From Deltaproteobacteria bacterium (GTDB lineage: Bacteria; Desulfobacterota; Binatia; UTPRO1), in NCBI GenBank assembly GCA_029262315.1, contig JAJCZP010000240.1, positions 1-32,961 of the forward strand: DNA of 32,961 nucleotides, read 5' to 3'. The position numbers and the translations under genes are program-made. The notes under the pieces were generated by a model, which was not told the DNA's origin, did not search any database, and was given only the letters and a program-made list of their open reading frames with translations. Below, piece by piece: positions 1 through 8,803 of this stretch (its first letter is position 1; every line of letters starts with the position of its first letter).

Positions 1-759
1 CGCGAGATCAATCTGCAGGTCGCGGCGCTCGACGTCGGGATTCTCTACGTGCTGGCGATGTCGTCGTTGGCCGTCTACGGCGTGGTGCTCGGTGGCTGGG
101 CGACGAACAGCCGTTGGTCGTTGCTCGGTGCGGTGCGGGGCTCAGCCCAGATGATCTCGTACGAACTCGCCCTTGGCCTCGCCTTGGTGGCGGCGGTGAT
201 GACGTACGGTACGCTCGACATGCAGGCCATCGCCCGGGCGCAGGGCGAGCATCTCGGTGGTGTGTTGCCTCTGTGGGGGATCGTGTATCAGCCGATCGCG
301 TTCCTCATCCTGCTGATCGCGGGGATCGCGGAGAGCAAACGCGTGCCGTTCGACCTCCCGGAAGGCGAGTCGGAACTCGTCGCCGGGTATTTCACGGAGT
401 ACTCGGGCATGAAGCAGGCGACGTTCATGCTGAGCGACTTCGCCGAGACGGTCGTGGTCGGAGGACTCGCAGCCACGTTGTTCTTCGGTGCCTGGCAGGT
501 GCCGTTCCTGGCGCGCGATGGGTGGCATTTCCCCGGAGGCCTCTTCTTGGCGATGCCCCACCTGGCGGTCGTGGGACTGCAAGTAGCGGCGTTCACGCTC
601 AAGGTGTTCCTCCTCTGCTGCTTCCAGATTCTCGTGCGCTGGAGCCTGCCGCGCTATCGGTACGATCAGTTGATGGACCTCGGCTGGAAATTCCTCTTGC
701 CGCTGGCATTGGCGAACGTGGTCGTGACCGCGATCGTGATCGTCGTCTGGGCTGGCTGA
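1..759 (+). CDS. nuoH: NADH-quinone oxidoreductase subunit H (5' partial)
   Basis: This is the C-terminal 252 residues of the complex I membrane subunit that forms the quinone chamber and joins the peripheral arm to the proton-pumping arm. The frame is open from base 1, so the start lies outside the window. It shows the family's acidic quinone-site loop (AESKRVPFDLPEGESEL followed by AGYFTEYSGMK, about residues 108-139), which is the best-conserved part of NuoH/ND1, and several hydrophobic helices on either side. It heads a same-strand run of nuo genes. The next gene is nuoJ, 14 bases downstream, whereas most nuo operons have nuoI here. The identification is secure; only the missing N-terminus limits it. 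Confidence 0.96.
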   Translation, partial: REINLQVAALDVGILYVLAMSSLAVYGVVLGGWATNSRWSLLGAVRGSAQMISYELALGLALVAAVMTYGTLDMQAIARAQGEHLGGVLPLWGIVYQPIAFLILLIAGIAESKRVPFDLPEGESELVAGYFTEYSGMKQATFMLSDFAETVVVGGLAATLFFGAWQVPFLARDGWHFPGGLFLAMPHLAVVGLQVAAFTLKVFLLCCFQILVRWSLPRYRYDQLMDLGWKFLLPLALANVVVTAIVIVVWAG

Positions 760-773
760 GCGCGGGTGGAGTG

Positions 774-1274
774 ATGGGTACCTTCGCATTTCTCGTACTG
801 GCAGCGTTGCTGATCGGATCGGCGCTGGCGGTCGTCCTGCATCCCAACCCGGTGAAGAGCGCGATGGCGCTCGTGGCCACGCTCTTTCTGCTCGCAATCG
901 TCTTCGTCTTGCTCGGCGCCCACATGATCGCGGTGCTCCAGATCATCGTCTACACCGGCGCGATCATGGTGCTGTTCTTGTTCGTCATCATGCTCCTGAA
1001 TCTGGGTGACGAAGAGGTTCCGACCGAATGGCCGCGTGTCGTCCTGCGCGGCCTCGCGGGGATGGCGGGCGCGCTCATGGCGCTGCAACTCGTGCGCCTG
1101 GTCGCGGGTGCGCCACTCGGACGGATGGTCGACGCCCCGGAGGGCTATGGGGGCGCGCTCATGGTCGCCCGTAGTCTCTTTACGGACTACGTGCTGCCGT
1201 TCGAACTCACGGGGCTGTTGCTGCTCGTCGCGGTGATCGGGCCGGTCGTGCTTGCGCAACGGCGGGGGCGCTGA
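774..1274 (+). CDS. nuoJ: NADH-quinone oxidoreductase subunit J
   Basis: This is a 166-residue integral membrane subunit of complex I (ND6 homologue) with about five hydrophobic segments. The central segment around [20 protein letters not shown] matches the strongly conserved third helix of NuoJ, which takes part in coupling quinone chemistry to proton transfer. The ATG at 774 was chosen because family similarity starts there ([15 protein letters not shown]) and because the frame further upstream is only a shadow of nuoH. It lies 14 bases after nuoH and 5 bases before nuoK, so it is co-transcribed with them. The length fits the family. Confidence 0.95.
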   Translation: MGTFAFLVLAALLIGSALAVVLHPNPVKSAMALVATLFLLAIVFVLLGAHMIAVLQIIVYTGAIMVLFLFVIMLLNLGDEEVPTEWPRVVLRGLAGMAGALMALQLVRLVAGAPLGRMVDAPEGYGGALMVARSLFTDYVLPFELTGLLLLVAVIGPVVLAQRRGR

Positions 1275-1279
1275 GAGCC

Positions 1280-1582
1280 ATGGTGCCGATTAGCTGGTAT
1301 CTGACGCTGTCCGCCGTCCTGTTCGCGATCGGTGCCGTCGGGGTCGTCATCCGTCGCAACGTCATTGTCATCCTCATGGCCATCGAGATCATGTTGAATG
1401 CCGTCAATCTGACATTCATCGCACTCGCGCGGCAGCTCGGGAGCGTCGACGGCCAGGTCGTCGTCTTCTTCGTCATGGCCGTGGCTGCCGCGGAAGCTGC
1501 CGTCGGTCTGGCCATCATCGTTGCCTTCTTTCGGAATCGCGAGTCCGTGAACGTCGACGATCTCGCGTCGCTGCGGTGGTGA
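1280..1582 (+). CDS. nuoK: NADH-quinone oxidoreductase subunit K
   Basis: This is a 100-residue, three-helix complex I membrane subunit (ND4L homologue). The family's two buried glutamates are visible, one in helix 2 ([16 protein letters not shown]) and one in helix 3 ([17 protein letters not shown]). They form part of the E-channel that couples quinone reduction to proton pumping. The length equals the family norm. The gene starts 5 bases after nuoJ and ends 4 bases before nuoL, so the order J-K-L is tight and conserved. Confidence 0.97.
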   Translation: MVPISWYLTLSAVLFAIGAVGVVIRRNVIVILMAIEIMLNAVNLTFIALARQLGSVDGQVVVFFVMAVAAAEAAVGLAIIVAFFRNRESVNVDDLASLRW

Positions 1583-1586
1583 GGGC

Positions 1587-3518
1587 ATGCACGACGCTCA
1601 CGTGATCGCATCGTCGACGCTGTGGCTGATTCCAGCGTTGCCGTTGCTCGGGTTCCTGCTTGCGATCACCTTCGGGCAGGCGCGGGCTCTCGTGCGCGTC
1701 GTCGCGCCGAGTGTCGTCGGGCTCGCGTTCGGCGTGGCGCTCATGGCCGTGCTGAGGCTCGTGGGGGCCGAGAGCGGCAGCCGGCTGGTCAATCACGTCT
1801 ACACGTGGATCGCCGCCGGTCCGTTTCAGGCGGACGTAACCTTCCGTCTCGACGCGTTGTCGGCGGTGATGGTGTTGATCGTCACCGGCATCGGCTTTCT
1901 CATTCACGTCTACTCCGTCGGCTACATGGCGCACGACGCAGATCTGCCGCGCTTCTTCGCGTACCTCAACCTGTTCATGTGCGCGATGCTCATCCTGGTC
2001 CTTGCCGACAACCTGCTGCTCCTCTTCGTCGGGTGGGAGGGCGTCGGGCTGTGCTCGTATCTCCTGATTGGCTTCTGGTACGAGAGCGATGCCAACGCGG
2101 CCGCTGGCAAGAAGGCCTTTATCGTGAATCGCGTCGGCGACCTGGGGATGTTGCTCGGTATCATGCTGCTGGCGTGGAGCGGATTCGAGGCTGGTGGTGG
2201 CGAGGTGATGAGCCTCGATTTCGCCCACATCGATGCGCATGCCGCGACGCTCGGAGCCGCCACGGCGACCACGATCGCCCTTCTCTTGCTCGTCGGTGCC
2301 GCCGGCAAGTCGGCGCAGCTACCGCTCTTCGTGTGGCTGCCAGACGCCATGGCCGGTCCCACACCGGTCTCGGCGCTGATCCATGCCGCCACCATGGTGA
2401 CCGCAGGCATCTATATGATCGCGCGCCTGCACCTCGTGTTCGAGGCCAGTCCGTTCGCACTCGACGTCGTTGCCGTGCTCGGCGTGGTCACGGCGCTCTT
2501 CGCGGCGACGATCGCGCTCGTCCAGACCGACATCAAGAAGGTGCTGGCGTACTCGACCGTGAGTCAGCTCGGATTCATGGTGCTGGCGCTCGGTGTCGGC
2601 GCCTTCGCGACCGCCATCTTCCACGTCATGACGCACGCGTTTTTCAAGGCCCTGCTGTTCATGGCGGCGGGGAGCGTCATTCATGGCATGAGTGACGAGC
2701 AAGACGTTCGGCAGATGGGCGGTCTTCGGACGCGCATGCCCGTGACGTACATGACCTTCTTGATCGGCACGCTCGCGATCGCCGGCGCACCCGGTCTCGC
2801 CGGCTTCTTCAGTAAGGACGAGATTCTCTGGCACACATGGGCGGGCGGCCATCCGGTGTTGTGGCTCCTCGCCGTGCTCGCCGCCACGCTGACGGCGTTC
2901 TACATGTTTCGGCTCTTGTTCCTCACGTTCTTCGGGGAGTTGCGGGCGACGCCGGAGATCGCCGAGCACGTCCATGAGTCACCAAAGTTGATGACGATCC
3001 CCCTCGTGGTCCTTGCTGCGCTGTCGGTCTTTGGCGGTTGGGTCGGGCTTCCCGAGGGTTGGCTGTGGGGACCCGCGTTCGGACGTTTCCTCGAGCCGGT
3101 GGTGGGTCATCCGCATCTCGATCATCACGGGATGCTCGGTGAGGGGGCGCTGATGTTGATCGCGACCGGCATGGCCGCGGCCGGTGCTGGACTCGCGTGG
3201 GTGTTCTACGTGCAGCGACCCGAGCTTCCGGCGCAGATCAGCGAGCGTTTTCGGGCCCTGCATGCATTGCTCGTGGGCAAGTACTGGATCGATGAACTCT
3301 ACGACGCGCTGATCGTGCGTCCGTACGTCCGCTTCTCCGGCATGCTCTGGCGCGTCATCGATCAGGGGATCATCGACGGCGCCGTGCAGGGTACGGCCGC
3401 GTTCGTCGTCGTGAACGGCCAGCTCTGGCGCGTCGTCCAGACTGGCAACGTGCAGCACTACGCGCTGATCTTCCTCGGCGGCGCGGCAACCGTGTTGCTC
3501 TACTACCTGGTGCGGTGA
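1587..3518 (+). CDS. nuoL: NADH-quinone oxidoreductase subunit L
   Basis: This is the 643-residue distal antiporter-like subunit of complex I (ND5/MrpA homologue). It has a long N-terminal multi-helix core. The conserved glutamate segment (LLFVGWEGVGLCSYLLIGFW) and the lysine segment (GKSAQLPLFVWLPDAMAGPT, then PVSALIHAATMVTAGIYMIAR) form the proton half-channels. The C-terminal part, from about residue 545, contains KYWIDELYDALIVRP and later hydrophobic stretches, as expected for the lateral helix that braces NuoM and NuoN. The start ATG lies 4 bases after nuoK with a GA-rich stretch just upstream. Nothing unusual was seen. Confidence 0.97.
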   Translation: MHDAHVIASSTLWLIPALPLLGFLLAITFGQARALVRVVAPSVVGLAFGVALMAVLRLVGAESGSRLVNHVYTWIAAGPFQADVTFRLDALSAVMVLIVTGIGFLIHVYSVGYMAHDADLPRFFAYLNLFMCAMLILVLADNLLLLFVGWEGVGLCSYLLIGFWYESDANAAAGKKAFIVNRVGDLGMLLGIMLLAWSGFEAGGGEVMSLDFAHIDAHAATLGAATATTIALLLLVGAAGKSAQLPLFVWLPDAMAGPTPVSALIHAATMVTAGIYMIARLHLVFEASPFALDVVAVLGVVTALFAATIALVQTDIKKVLAYSTVSQLGFMVLALGVGAFATAIFHVMTHAFFKALLFMAAGSVIHGMSDEQDVRQMGGLRTRMPVTYMTFLIGTLAIAGAPGLAGFFSKDEILWHTWAGGHPVLWLLAVLAATLTAFYMFRLLFLTFFGELRATPEIAEHVHESPKLMTIPLVVLAALSVFGGWVGLPEGWLWGPAFGRFLEPVVGHPHLDHHGMLGEGALMLIATGMAAAGAGLAWVFYVQRPELPAQISERFRALHALLVGKYWIDELYDALIVRPYVRFSGMLWRVIDQGIIDGAVQGTAAFVVVNGQLWRVVQTGNVQHYALIFLGGAATVLLYYLVR

Positions 3519-3525
3519 GGATTCG

Positions 3526-5199
3526 GTGAACGTCCTTCTCAGTATGGTCGTGTGGACACCGATGCTCGGTGCCCTTCTCATCCTGCTCGTACCCCGGGAC
3601 AATCCCGATGGTGCGCGGCGCGCCGCCCTTGCGTTCTCGTGCCTCACGTTCTTGCTCTCGCTGACACTCTGGCTCGGCTTCCGACTCGATACCGCTGAGT
3701 TCCAGTACGTCGAGGCGTACGCATGGATCCCCGACTTCGGCATTCAGTACCTCCTCGGCCTCGACGGGGTGAGTCTCTTCCTGGTGCTGTTGACGACGTT
3801 TCTCACGCCGCTCGTCGTGCTCTTCTCGTTTGGCGACATCACCGAGCGCGTGAAGGAGTATTTCTTCTTCGTCTTGATGCTCGAGACCGGCATGCTCGGG
3901 GCCTTCATGGCCCTCGATCTGTTCCTCTTCTACGTCTTCTGGGAACTCATGCTGGTGCCGATGTACTTCATCATCGGTGTCTGGGGCGGCGCCCGCCGCA
4001 TCTATGCGTCACTCAAGTTCGTGCTCTACACGTTGACCGCCAGCCTCCTCATGTTGGTCGCGATTCTCTATCTGGTGGGGATCCAGGCCGAGAGTGCGGC
4101 GATGACCTTCGATGTGCGGAAGCTCTACGACATCGGGCTCACGTCGACCGAGCAGATGTGGCTGTTCGCGGCGTTCGCGCTCGCGTTCGCGGTCAAGGTG
4201 CCGATGTTTCCGTTGCATACGTGGTTGCCGGACGCGCACGTCGAGGCACCGACGGGCGGCTCGGTCATTCTCGCGGGCGTTCTCCTGAAGCTCGGCACCT
4301 ATGGCTTCCTCCGCTTCGCGATGCCGCTCTTTCCGGTGGCGGTCGCGGCGGCAACGCCATTGTTCATGGGCCTTGCGATCGTCGGCATTCTCTATGGCGC
4401 CGCGGTTGCAATGGTGCAGCCCGATCTGAAAAAGCTCGTCGCCTACTCGTCGGTCTCTCATCTCGGGTTTGTCGTGCTGGGGATGTTCGCGCTGAACGTC
4501 ACCGGCATCGAGGGCGCGATCTACCAGATGGTGAACCACGGTCTCTCGACGGGAGCGCTGTTCTTGCTGGTCGGCATGATCTACGGCCGACGGCACACAC
4601 GCTTGATCGCCGACTTCGGTGGCCTCTGGAAGACGATTCCCCGGTTCTCGGCGGTGTTCCTGGTCGTGACCTTCTCGTCGATTGGGCTTCCCGGATTGAA
4701 CGGCTTTGTCGGCGAGTTCCTCATACTGCTCGGGACGTTTGGCCGGAGTCCGTGGGCGGCGGCCTTCGCCTGTGGCGGCATCGTGCTTGGTGCTGTCTAC
4801 ATGCTGTGGATGTATCAGCGCGTCGTCTTCGGCCCTGTGACGCATGAGGAGAACGCCGCGCTCACCGATCTCACCCGCCGCGAGATCATGGTGCTTGCTC
4901 CGGTGGTGACGATGATCGTGGTGATGGGCGTGTATCCGACACCGTTTTTGCGCGCGATGGAGCCGTCGGTCGAGGCGTTGGTCGCTCGGATCGAGGCGGC
5001 GCAGGCGCGCGCGCTCCCGAAAGACACGGCCTCCCAGCAGCCGCTGGCGCGGAGCGCGCGCCCGTTCGTGCAGGGTGGATGTGCTCCCGCGGAACCCGAA
5101 GGCGGATCGAGCAGCGCGGGCGCGTTGGCAGGGTCGCTCGACGACACTCCGTCGTCGCATCAGCCCCCTGCCGACTGTGCGACGGAGGTGCGTTCGTGA
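3526..5199 (+). CDS. nuoM: NADH-quinone oxidoreductase subunit M with a long C-terminal tail
   Basis: This is the middle antiporter-like subunit of complex I (ND4 homologue). It begins with GTG, 7 bases after nuoL. Visible motifs are the helix-5 glutamate segment (LFYVFWELMLVPMYFIIGVW) and the lysine/loop segment (KVPMFPLHTWLPDAHVEAPT). The antiporter fold ends near residue 485. The last 60-70 residues form a polar tail rich in Ala, Ser, Pro and Gly with two cysteines, and it has no membrane character. At 557 residues the protein is longer than the usual 490-520. The tail's last codons overlap the nuoN start (GTGA), so the tail DNA may mainly carry the nuoN translation start region. Confidence 0.95.
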   Translation: MNVLLSMVVWTPMLGALLILLVPRDNPDGARRAALAFSCLTFLLSLTLWLGFRLDTAEFQYVEAYAWIPDFGIQYLLGLDGVSLFLVLLTTFLTPLVVLFSFGDITERVKEYFFFVLMLETGMLGAFMALDLFLFYVFWELMLVPMYFIIGVWGGARRIYASLKFVLYTLTASLLMLVAILYLVGIQAESAAMTFDVRKLYDIGLTSTEQMWLFAAFALAFAVKVPMFPLHTWLPDAHVEAPTGGSVILAGVLLKLGTYGFLRFAMPLFPVAVAAATPLFMGLAIVGILYGAAVAMVQPDLKKLVAYSSVSHLGFVVLGMFALNVTGIEGAIYQMVNHGLSTGALFLLVGMIYGRRHTRLIADFGGLWKTIPRFSAVFLVVTFSSIGLPGLNGFVGEFLILLGTFGRSPWAAAFACGGIVLGAVYMLWMYQRVVFGPVTHEENAALTDLTRREIMVLAPVVTMIVVMGVYPTPFLRAMEPSVEALVARIEAAQARALPKDTASQQPLARSARPFVQGGCAPAEPEGGSSSAGALAGSLDDTPSSHQPPADCATEVRS

Positions 5200-6641
5200 T
5201 CCCGACCTTCCCCGCCATTGCGTGGCCGGCGCTTCTTCCGATCCTTATGGTGTCGGGACTCGGCTTGTTGCTACTCGGCGCAGGTCTCTACACCGACGAT
5301 GAGGAGACCCTTGGGTGGGGTGCGCTCGCCGGACTCATCGTGGCGGGCATCGTCACCTTGGTGCTCGTCGGCGGGGAGTCGGTGCGGACATTCAACGGCA
5401 CCTTCGCGCTCGATGGCTACGCGCTGTTCTTCGACTGGCTCTTCATCGCCGCCGGCGCCCTCATCGTGCTCATGTCGATGGGGTACCTCGGCGAGACAGA
5501 CATCGAGGTGGGCGAATATTACGCGCTCCTGATGTTCGCGCTCGTCGGGATGATGGTCATGGCCGCGGCGACCGATCTCATCGTCATTTTCCTCGGACTC
5601 GAGATCATGTCGATCAGTGTCTATATCCTGGTCGGTTCCTGGCGAACGCAGCCCCGTGCGAACGAGGCGGCGTTGAAGTATTTCCTGCTCGGCGCCTTCT
5701 CGACTGGATTTCTGCTCTACGGTATCGCGCTCATCTGGGGGGCGACCGGCTCCTTCCGCCTCGACGAGATTGCGGCCCGGCTTCCCCTGGCGGACGAGAG
5801 TACGCTGCTGCTGGCCGGGATCGCCATGCTGATCATCGCCTTCGGCTTCAAGGTGGCGGCGGTGCCGTTCCACATGTGGACCCCTGACGTCTACGAGGGG
5901 GCGCCGACGACGGTGACGGCGTTGATGGCGGTGGCGGTAAAGAGCGCCGCGTTCGCGGCTTTTATCCGTATCTTCTTGTGGGGACTCGCCCCTGTACACG
6001 CAGACTGGTGGGTCGTGCTCTGGGTGCTCGCCGCGGCGACCATGACCATGGGCAACCTGCTCGCGCTCGCCCAACGAAGCGTCAAGCGTATGCTCGCGTA
6101 CTCCAGCGTTGCACACGCCGGGTACGTACTGGTTGCCGTCACTTCGGGAAGCGCGGATGGTGGCGCGGCGGCGTTGTTCTATCTGCTCGTGTACATGTTC
6201 ATGACCGTCGGCGCGTTCGGTGTCGTCGCGGCGATCGGGCGCGCGGGTGAGCCGCTCGAGAATATCGAGGACTACGCCGGCCTCGCCACGCGCTCGCCGC
6301 TGCTCGGCGCAACCATGGCCATCTTCATGCTGTCGCTCATGGGAATGCCCCCGCTCGCGGGGTTCGCCGGTAAGTTCTACGTGTTTAGTGTCGCGGTCCA
6401 GCAGGATTTCATCGTCCTCGCTGTCGTGGGCGTGCTGAACAGCGTCGTGTCGGCCGCGTACTACATTCGACTACTGGTCGCGATGTACATGACCCCGGAG
6501 CCAGCCGAGGCGCCGGCGCTCGGACGTCGCCCCTATCTCATCGCGTCGATCGTCATTGCCGCTGGGTTCACGGTACTGATCGGTGTGTTGCCCGCCCTCG
6601 GGCTCCAGGTCGCACGGCTGAGCTTCTTGAGCATGCAGTAG
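5196..6641 (+). CDS. nuoN: NADH-quinone oxidoreductase subunit N
   Basis: This is a 481-residue antiporter-like subunit (ND2 homologue), the last gene of the operon in this window. The start is taken as the GTG at 5196. It overlaps the nuoM stop codon as GTGA and is preceded by a GGAGG Shine-Dalgarno sequence at 5184-5188, and hydrophobic NuoN sequence begins right there. The frame is open further upstream but reads only basic shadow sequence. Conserved segments are LEIMSISVYILVG (glutamate) and KVAAVPFHMWTPDVYEGAPT (lysine and loop), followed by MAVAVKSAAFAAFIRIF. The operon ends here, because the next gene converges from the other strand. Confidence 0.96.
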   Translation: MIPTFPAIAWPALLPILMVSGLGLLLLGAGLYTDDEETLGWGALAGLIVAGIVTLVLVGGESVRTFNGTFALDGYALFFDWLFIAAGALIVLMSMGYLGETDIEVGEYYALLMFALVGMMVMAAATDLIVIFLGLEIMSISVYILVGSWRTQPRANEAALKYFLLGAFSTGFLLYGIALIWGATGSFRLDEIAARLPLADESTLLLAGIAMLIIAFGFKVAAVPFHMWTPDVYEGAPTTVTALMAVAVKSAAFAAFIRIFLWGLAPVHADWWVVLWVLAAATMTMGNLLALAQRSVKRMLAYSSVAHAGYVLVAVTSGSADGGAAALFYLLVYMFMTVGAFGVVAAIGRAGEPLENIEDYAGLATRSPLLGATMAIFMLSLMGMPPLAGFAGKFYVFSVAVQQDFIVLAVVGVLNSVVSAAYYIRLLVAMYMTPEPAEAPALGRRPYLIASIVIAAGFTVLIGVLPALGLQVARLSFLSMQ

Positions 6642-6691
6642 CTTCGCCCCCGTGCGCCGATGGGCGTCGCGCCCGGAGTCCTGCTCGGGTG

Positions 6692-7111
6692 TTACCCGTT
6701 GAGGGGTTCGAGGTGGATTGGCACCGACTGTTCCCCGTCGCGAAGGGCGCTGATGAACGTGTCGGCGAGGCCGTACTTCTCGGCCATGAGGGCATGGACG
6801 CGGTCGCGCATGTCTGGGTCATGGATGGGCTGTGCGTGCATACGGGTCCAGGTGCCGCCCCGTTCGACCTCGATGCTCGGGTTGGCGACGAGCCGTACGT
6901 ACCATCCACTGGTCTTCATGCCTGAGCGCAGCCAGGCGGCGTCCTGGTGGTCGACGATCCACAGCCTGGTGTCGACGGTGGTTCCGTCCGCGTTCGTCGT
7001 GCGGACGGTGACGATCTCGGGCCCGAGCTCCGAGACCCCGTAGATCAATCCGACGAACGCCAATGCTGCGACCGTTACCATCGCCACCGCAAAGATCAGC
7101 CTTCGCATCAT
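6692..7111 (-). CDS. Membrane-anchored small protein, probable FMN-binding split-barrel (deazaflavin nitroreductase-like)
   Basis: The protein has 139 residues. Residues 3-25 form one hydrophobic segment, probably an anchor or uncleaved signal. The rest resembles the small beta-barrel proteins related to F420/FMN-dependent nitroreductases and DUF2255: VDTRLWIVDHQDAAWLRSG, then WYVRLVANPSIEV, then a C-terminal AEKYGLADTF. This assignment rests on pattern resemblance only, and no cofactor residue can be proved. An AGGAGG at about 7115-7120 precedes tandem ATG codons. The second (7108) has the better spacing (6 nt) and the first (7111) is close. The gene lies downstream of panE on the same strand after a 175-base gap and converges with nuoN. 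Confidence 0.6.
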   Translation of the reverse strand: MMRRLIFAVAMVTVAALAFVGLIYGVSELGPEIVTVRTTNADGTTVDTRLWIVDHQDAAWLRSGMKTSGWYVRLVANPSIEVERGGTWTRMHAQPIHDPDMRDRVHALMAEKYGLADTFISALRDGEQSVPIHLEPLNG

Positions 7112-7207
7112 GGGCCTCCTATCAGCTTCGGGTACGGACTGGCGCCTTCGCTATCATGGCACCGGGGCGCCAGGGAATCGCGAGCCCCACGTCACCAAAC
7201 CGCTCGG

Positions 7208-7243
7208 CATGCAGGTGCCGGCCGTCATGCAGGTGCCGGCCGT
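7208..7243. repeat. Perfect tandem duplication, 2 x 18 bp
   Basis: The 18-mer CATGCAGGTGCCGGCCGT occurs twice with no spacer, at 7208-7225 and 7226-7243. It lies in the 175-base gap between panE and the split-barrel gene, about 100 bases upstream of the latter's start. It contains a GCCGGC palindrome. It could be a replication-slippage product or a duplicated binding site, and nothing else in the gap distinguishes these. Confidence 0.9.
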
Positions 7244-7286
7244 ACGGTCCACCGCCGCAACGCGCGGCCGAGTCCAAGCGCATGAA

Positions 7287-8216
7287 CTAATCTTGCGGCG
7301 ATCTCAGGGCTGAGTCGAGTGCTCCCAGCAGATCGTACAAGACCCGATTGATGGGGGTCGGTACCGATGCCGCCGTGCCGAGGCGGACGACGGCGCCATT
7401 CAGCGCCTCGTGCTCGAGCCGGCCCCCGCGCTCGACGTCCTGGAGCATCGACGTGCGGAGGTCCCGGAGATGCTCGCGTGAGAAGGCCATCGTGTCCTCG
7501 ACGCGATCGCTGTCGAGGGGGATGCCGCGGGCGCGTGCCACGGCGCCGACCTCGTGCATGGCGTCACGGATGAGGGGGCCGGCGGTGGGGTGAGTTGCGG
7601 CCTGGCCGGCGGTGGAGCGTGTGAGTGCGGTGACCGCGTTGTGGGCAGCGTTCCACGCGAGTTTGTTCCAGAGACGGACGAGAATGTCGTGCGAGGCGCG
7701 ATGGGCAACGCCGGCCGACGCGAACATTGCGGCGAGGGTGTGGCTACGCGGGCTCTCGTGTCCGGTGATCTCACCGAAGAAGATCTCGCCTTCGCCGGTA
7801 TGCCGGACGACGCCCGGCGCGACCAGTTCAGCGGCGACGTGCGTCATGGCTCCGAGGAGCGGGGGCAGGTCGAGTTCCGCGGCCAGCACGGCCTCGTTCT
7901 CGACCCCGTTCTGGAGGGAGAGGACGACGGTTGCTGGCGTGATGACGGGCGCGATCAGTCGGGCGATCTTCGTTGTGTCGTACGACTTTGCCGTGACCAG
8001 CACGCAATCGACGCTTGGCCATCCCACGAGCGTTTCCGTGGCCGTCGCCGGCACCCGAAAGTTGCCGTCGATGCTCTCGATCGTGAGACCCACAGTGCGC
8101 AGCGCCTCCAGGTTCTTGCCGCGGGCAAGAAAGACGACCTCGTGCCCGCCGCGCGCGAGCAAGGCGCCGAAAAATCCACCGACGCCCCCTGCGCCGGCTA
8201 TCAGGACACGGCTCAG
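7287..8216 (-). CDS. panE: 2-dehydropantoate 2-reductase (apparent CTG start)
   Basis: This is an NADPH-dependent ketopantoate reductase of pantothenate/CoA synthesis (PanE/ApbA family), 309 residues with the start used here. The N-terminal Rossmann motif AGAGGVGGFFGALLARGG is present. The catalytic-lysine helix is seen in LWNKLAWNAAHNAVTALT and the C-terminal substrate glutamate region in MLQDVERGGRLEHEALNG. No ATG, GTG or TTG lies in frame upstream of the Rossmann glycines; the first such codon (TTG at 8162) would delete the nucleotide-binding motif. The most plausible start is CTG at 8216, overlapping the lemA TGA as CTGA, with ATT at 8219 as an alternative. A sequencing error is less likely because the frame is clean. 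Confidence 0.88.
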   Translation of the reverse strand: MSRVLIAGAGGVGGFFGALLARGGHEVVFLARGKNLEALRTVGLTIESIDGNFRVPATATETLVGWPSVDCVLVTAKSYDTTKIARLIAPVITPATVVLSLQNGVENEAVLAAELDLPPLLGAMTHVAAELVAPGVVRHTGEGEIFFGEITGHESPRSHTLAAMFASAGVAHRASHDILVRLWNKLAWNAAHNAVTALTRSTAGQAATHPTAGPLIRDAMHEVGAVARARGIPLDSDRVEDTMAFSREHLRDLRTSMLQDVERGGRLEHEALNGAVVRLGTAASVPTPINRVLYDLLGALDSALRSPQD

Positions 8217-8776
8217 AATTTCACCACGGGGACCTGCTGCGCTTCCTTGGGCGCCTCGAAGTAGGCGGCCGCCTCGAAACCGAGCATGCGGGCGGTGAGC
8301 AAGGTCGGGAAGGTCTTTACCCGCGTATTGTAGGTGCGCACCTCTTCGTTGTAACGGCGGCGCTCGGTCGCAATGCGGTTCTCCGTTCCCGCAAGTTCAT
8401 CGGAGAGGCGGGCGAACTGCTGATCGGCCTTGAGATTCGGATAGTTCTCGGCGACGGCAAGAAGGCGGGAGAGTGCCGAGCTCATCTCCGCCGCGGCCTG
8501 GATCTTGTTGACCCGCGTGCCCGCTCCCATCATCTTGGCGCGCGCTTTCGCCACGGTCTCGAAAATATCCTTCTCGTGACTGGCGTATCCCTTGGTGACC
8601 TCGATCAGGTTCGGGATGAGGTCGTTCCGGCGTTGCAGTTGGTTCTCGACCTGGGCCCAGGCCGCGTCGATCGACTCCTGAAGACCGACAAGGCCGTTGT
8701 AGCCGCACCCGCCGAGACTGAGCGACAGAATGAGCATCCCCAAGGGGGCTACGGCCCGTGTTCGTACACCTCGCAT
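8213..8776 (-). CDS. lemA: LemA family lipoprotein
   Basis: The protein has 187 residues. The N-terminus is a lipoprotein signal: basic start, hydrophobic core LGMLILSLS, and lipobox LGGC with Cys24 as the likely lipidated residue. The rest is the helical LemA fold with the family signature VENQLQRRNDLIPNLIEVTK and later MLGFEAAAYFEAP. The molecular role of LemA is not settled; it is usually found beside TPM-domain (YgcG-like) genes, as here. A GGAAGGAGAG Shine-Dalgarno sits just before the ATG. The gene starts 27 bases after the TPM gene and its stop overlaps the panE start, so the group is probably one operon. Confidence 0.93.
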   Translation of the reverse strand: MRGVRTRAVAPLGMLILSLSLGGCGYNGLVGLQESIDAAWAQVENQLQRRNDLIPNLIEVTKGYASHEKDIFETVAKARAKMMGAGTRVNKIQAAAEMSSALSRLLAVAENYPNLKADQQFARLSDELAGTENRIATERRRYNEEVRTYNTRVKTFPTLLTARMLGFEAAAYFEAPKEAQQVPVVKF

Positions 8777-8803
8777 TGTATCTCTCCTTCCGTCGTTACG
8801 TTT

